Assembly: GCA_018136815.1 (NCBI GenBank)
Contig: CM030937.1
Location: forward strand, 4,834,226 to 4,898,225
Length of the DNA stretch: 64,000 nt
DNA from: Isochrysis galbana
Lineage: Eukaryota; Haptophyta; Isochrysidales; Isochrysidaceae
Direction of reading: 5' to 3'
Of the stretch, positions 63,840-64,000 are shown piece by piece. The notes beneath the pieces are model-generated. The model ran no database searches, was not told the DNA's origin, and was given only the letters and a program-made list of their open reading frames with translations. Position 1 is the stretch's first letter; each line of letters starts with the position of its first letter. The position numbers were made by a program, and so were the translations under genes.

Positions 63840-64000
63840 CCACCCCCTTCTCCGCGCTCTCTCTCCCCTCTCCTGCAGGCACGCGCGATGGCGCGCCTGC
63901 GGCAGGCCTGCAGCTGCCTGCTGGCGACCCCTGGAGGCTCCTGGAGGCCAGCTCAGGGGGCAGAGGAGGCTGGGGCTGGGCCCTGGCCTCCCCTGCCTCT
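63840..64000 (-). mobile_element. Element E1, interior part (-), runs off window
   Basis: Reverse complement of about 5030-5165: CGATGGCGCGCC, GCCAGCTCAGGGGGCAG.GGAG, GCTGGGGCT and CTGGCC(T)CCCCTGCCTCT. It continues beyond base 64000. Confidence 0.7.

Overview
The window is nuclear DNA from a microbial eukaryote, most likely a unicellular alga or related protist. Genes have short GT-AG introns (two introns start GC) and are widely spaced. The gap-free parts are GC-rich and full of transposable elements, and two 100-base N runs mark assembly gaps. Gene content is eukaryotic throughout: a p24 cargo receptor, FAM91, a COQ8/ADCK kinase, a GT48 beta-glucan synthase, a GT61 glycosyltransferase, a class-3 lipase, two cyclins, a PIH1 protein and a WRKY19-type zinc-finger protein. 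The PIH1 protein would fit a flagellate. I cannot fix the lineage from sequence alone. No tRNA, rRNA or CRISPR was recognised. Exon borders were read by eye from splice signals, frame and family motifs. Some long open frames lack an ATG, and starts were moved to the first sensible ATG where needed.

Layout. 1-2.1 kb: 3' part of an acidic coiled-coil protein. 3.3-7.9 kb: a nest of elements, with two head-to-head LINE copies, one split by a 936-bp element (here E1) flanked by a 15-bp target duplication, followed by an 887-bp hAT relic inside a further repeat. 9.1-10.4 kb: PIH1 protein carrying a SEC-C zinc motif. 11-13.3 kb: a dispersed duplicated orphan gene and a proline-rich membrane protein. 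14.1-15.2 kb: p24/TMED gene. 16.7-17.3 kb: an intact hAT-type MITE. 17.5-19.7 kb: GT61 gene. 20-21 kb: a broken copy of the orphan gene plus minisatellites. 21.5-23.9 kb: COQ8-type kinase in five exons. 24-29 kb: repeat-rich, with no confident gene. 29.5-34.4 kb: WRKY19-type zinc-finger protein ending in a Tudor-like segment. 36-37.9 kb: class-3 lipase, its 5' end lost in a gap.

39.2-40.3 kb: three small membrane-type ORFs of lower GC with a partial duplication, which look foreign and possibly viral. 40.8-41.8 kb: membrane-anchored calycin-like protein. 42.3-45.5 kb: an inverted, permuted pair of retroelement copies. 46.1-47.1 kb: cyclin. 48.8-52.0 kb: FAM91. 52.6-55.3 kb: MITE-like inverted repeats holding E1 and LINE pieces. 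55.5-61.0 kb: GT48 beta-glucan synthase on the minus strand, 5' end lost in a gap. 62.1-63.0 kb: second cyclin. The window ends in another E1 copy.

Functional links are loose. p24 and FAM91 both act in Golgi trafficking. GT48 and GT61 both point to wall or surface polysaccharide. No operon-like organisation is expected or seen. The most notable signals are: a 17-base motif repeated upstream of four predicted genes; the PIH1/SEC-C fusion; the zinc-finger/Tudor-like fusion; the low-GC island; and several transposon insertions whose exact borders and target duplications can be read directly.
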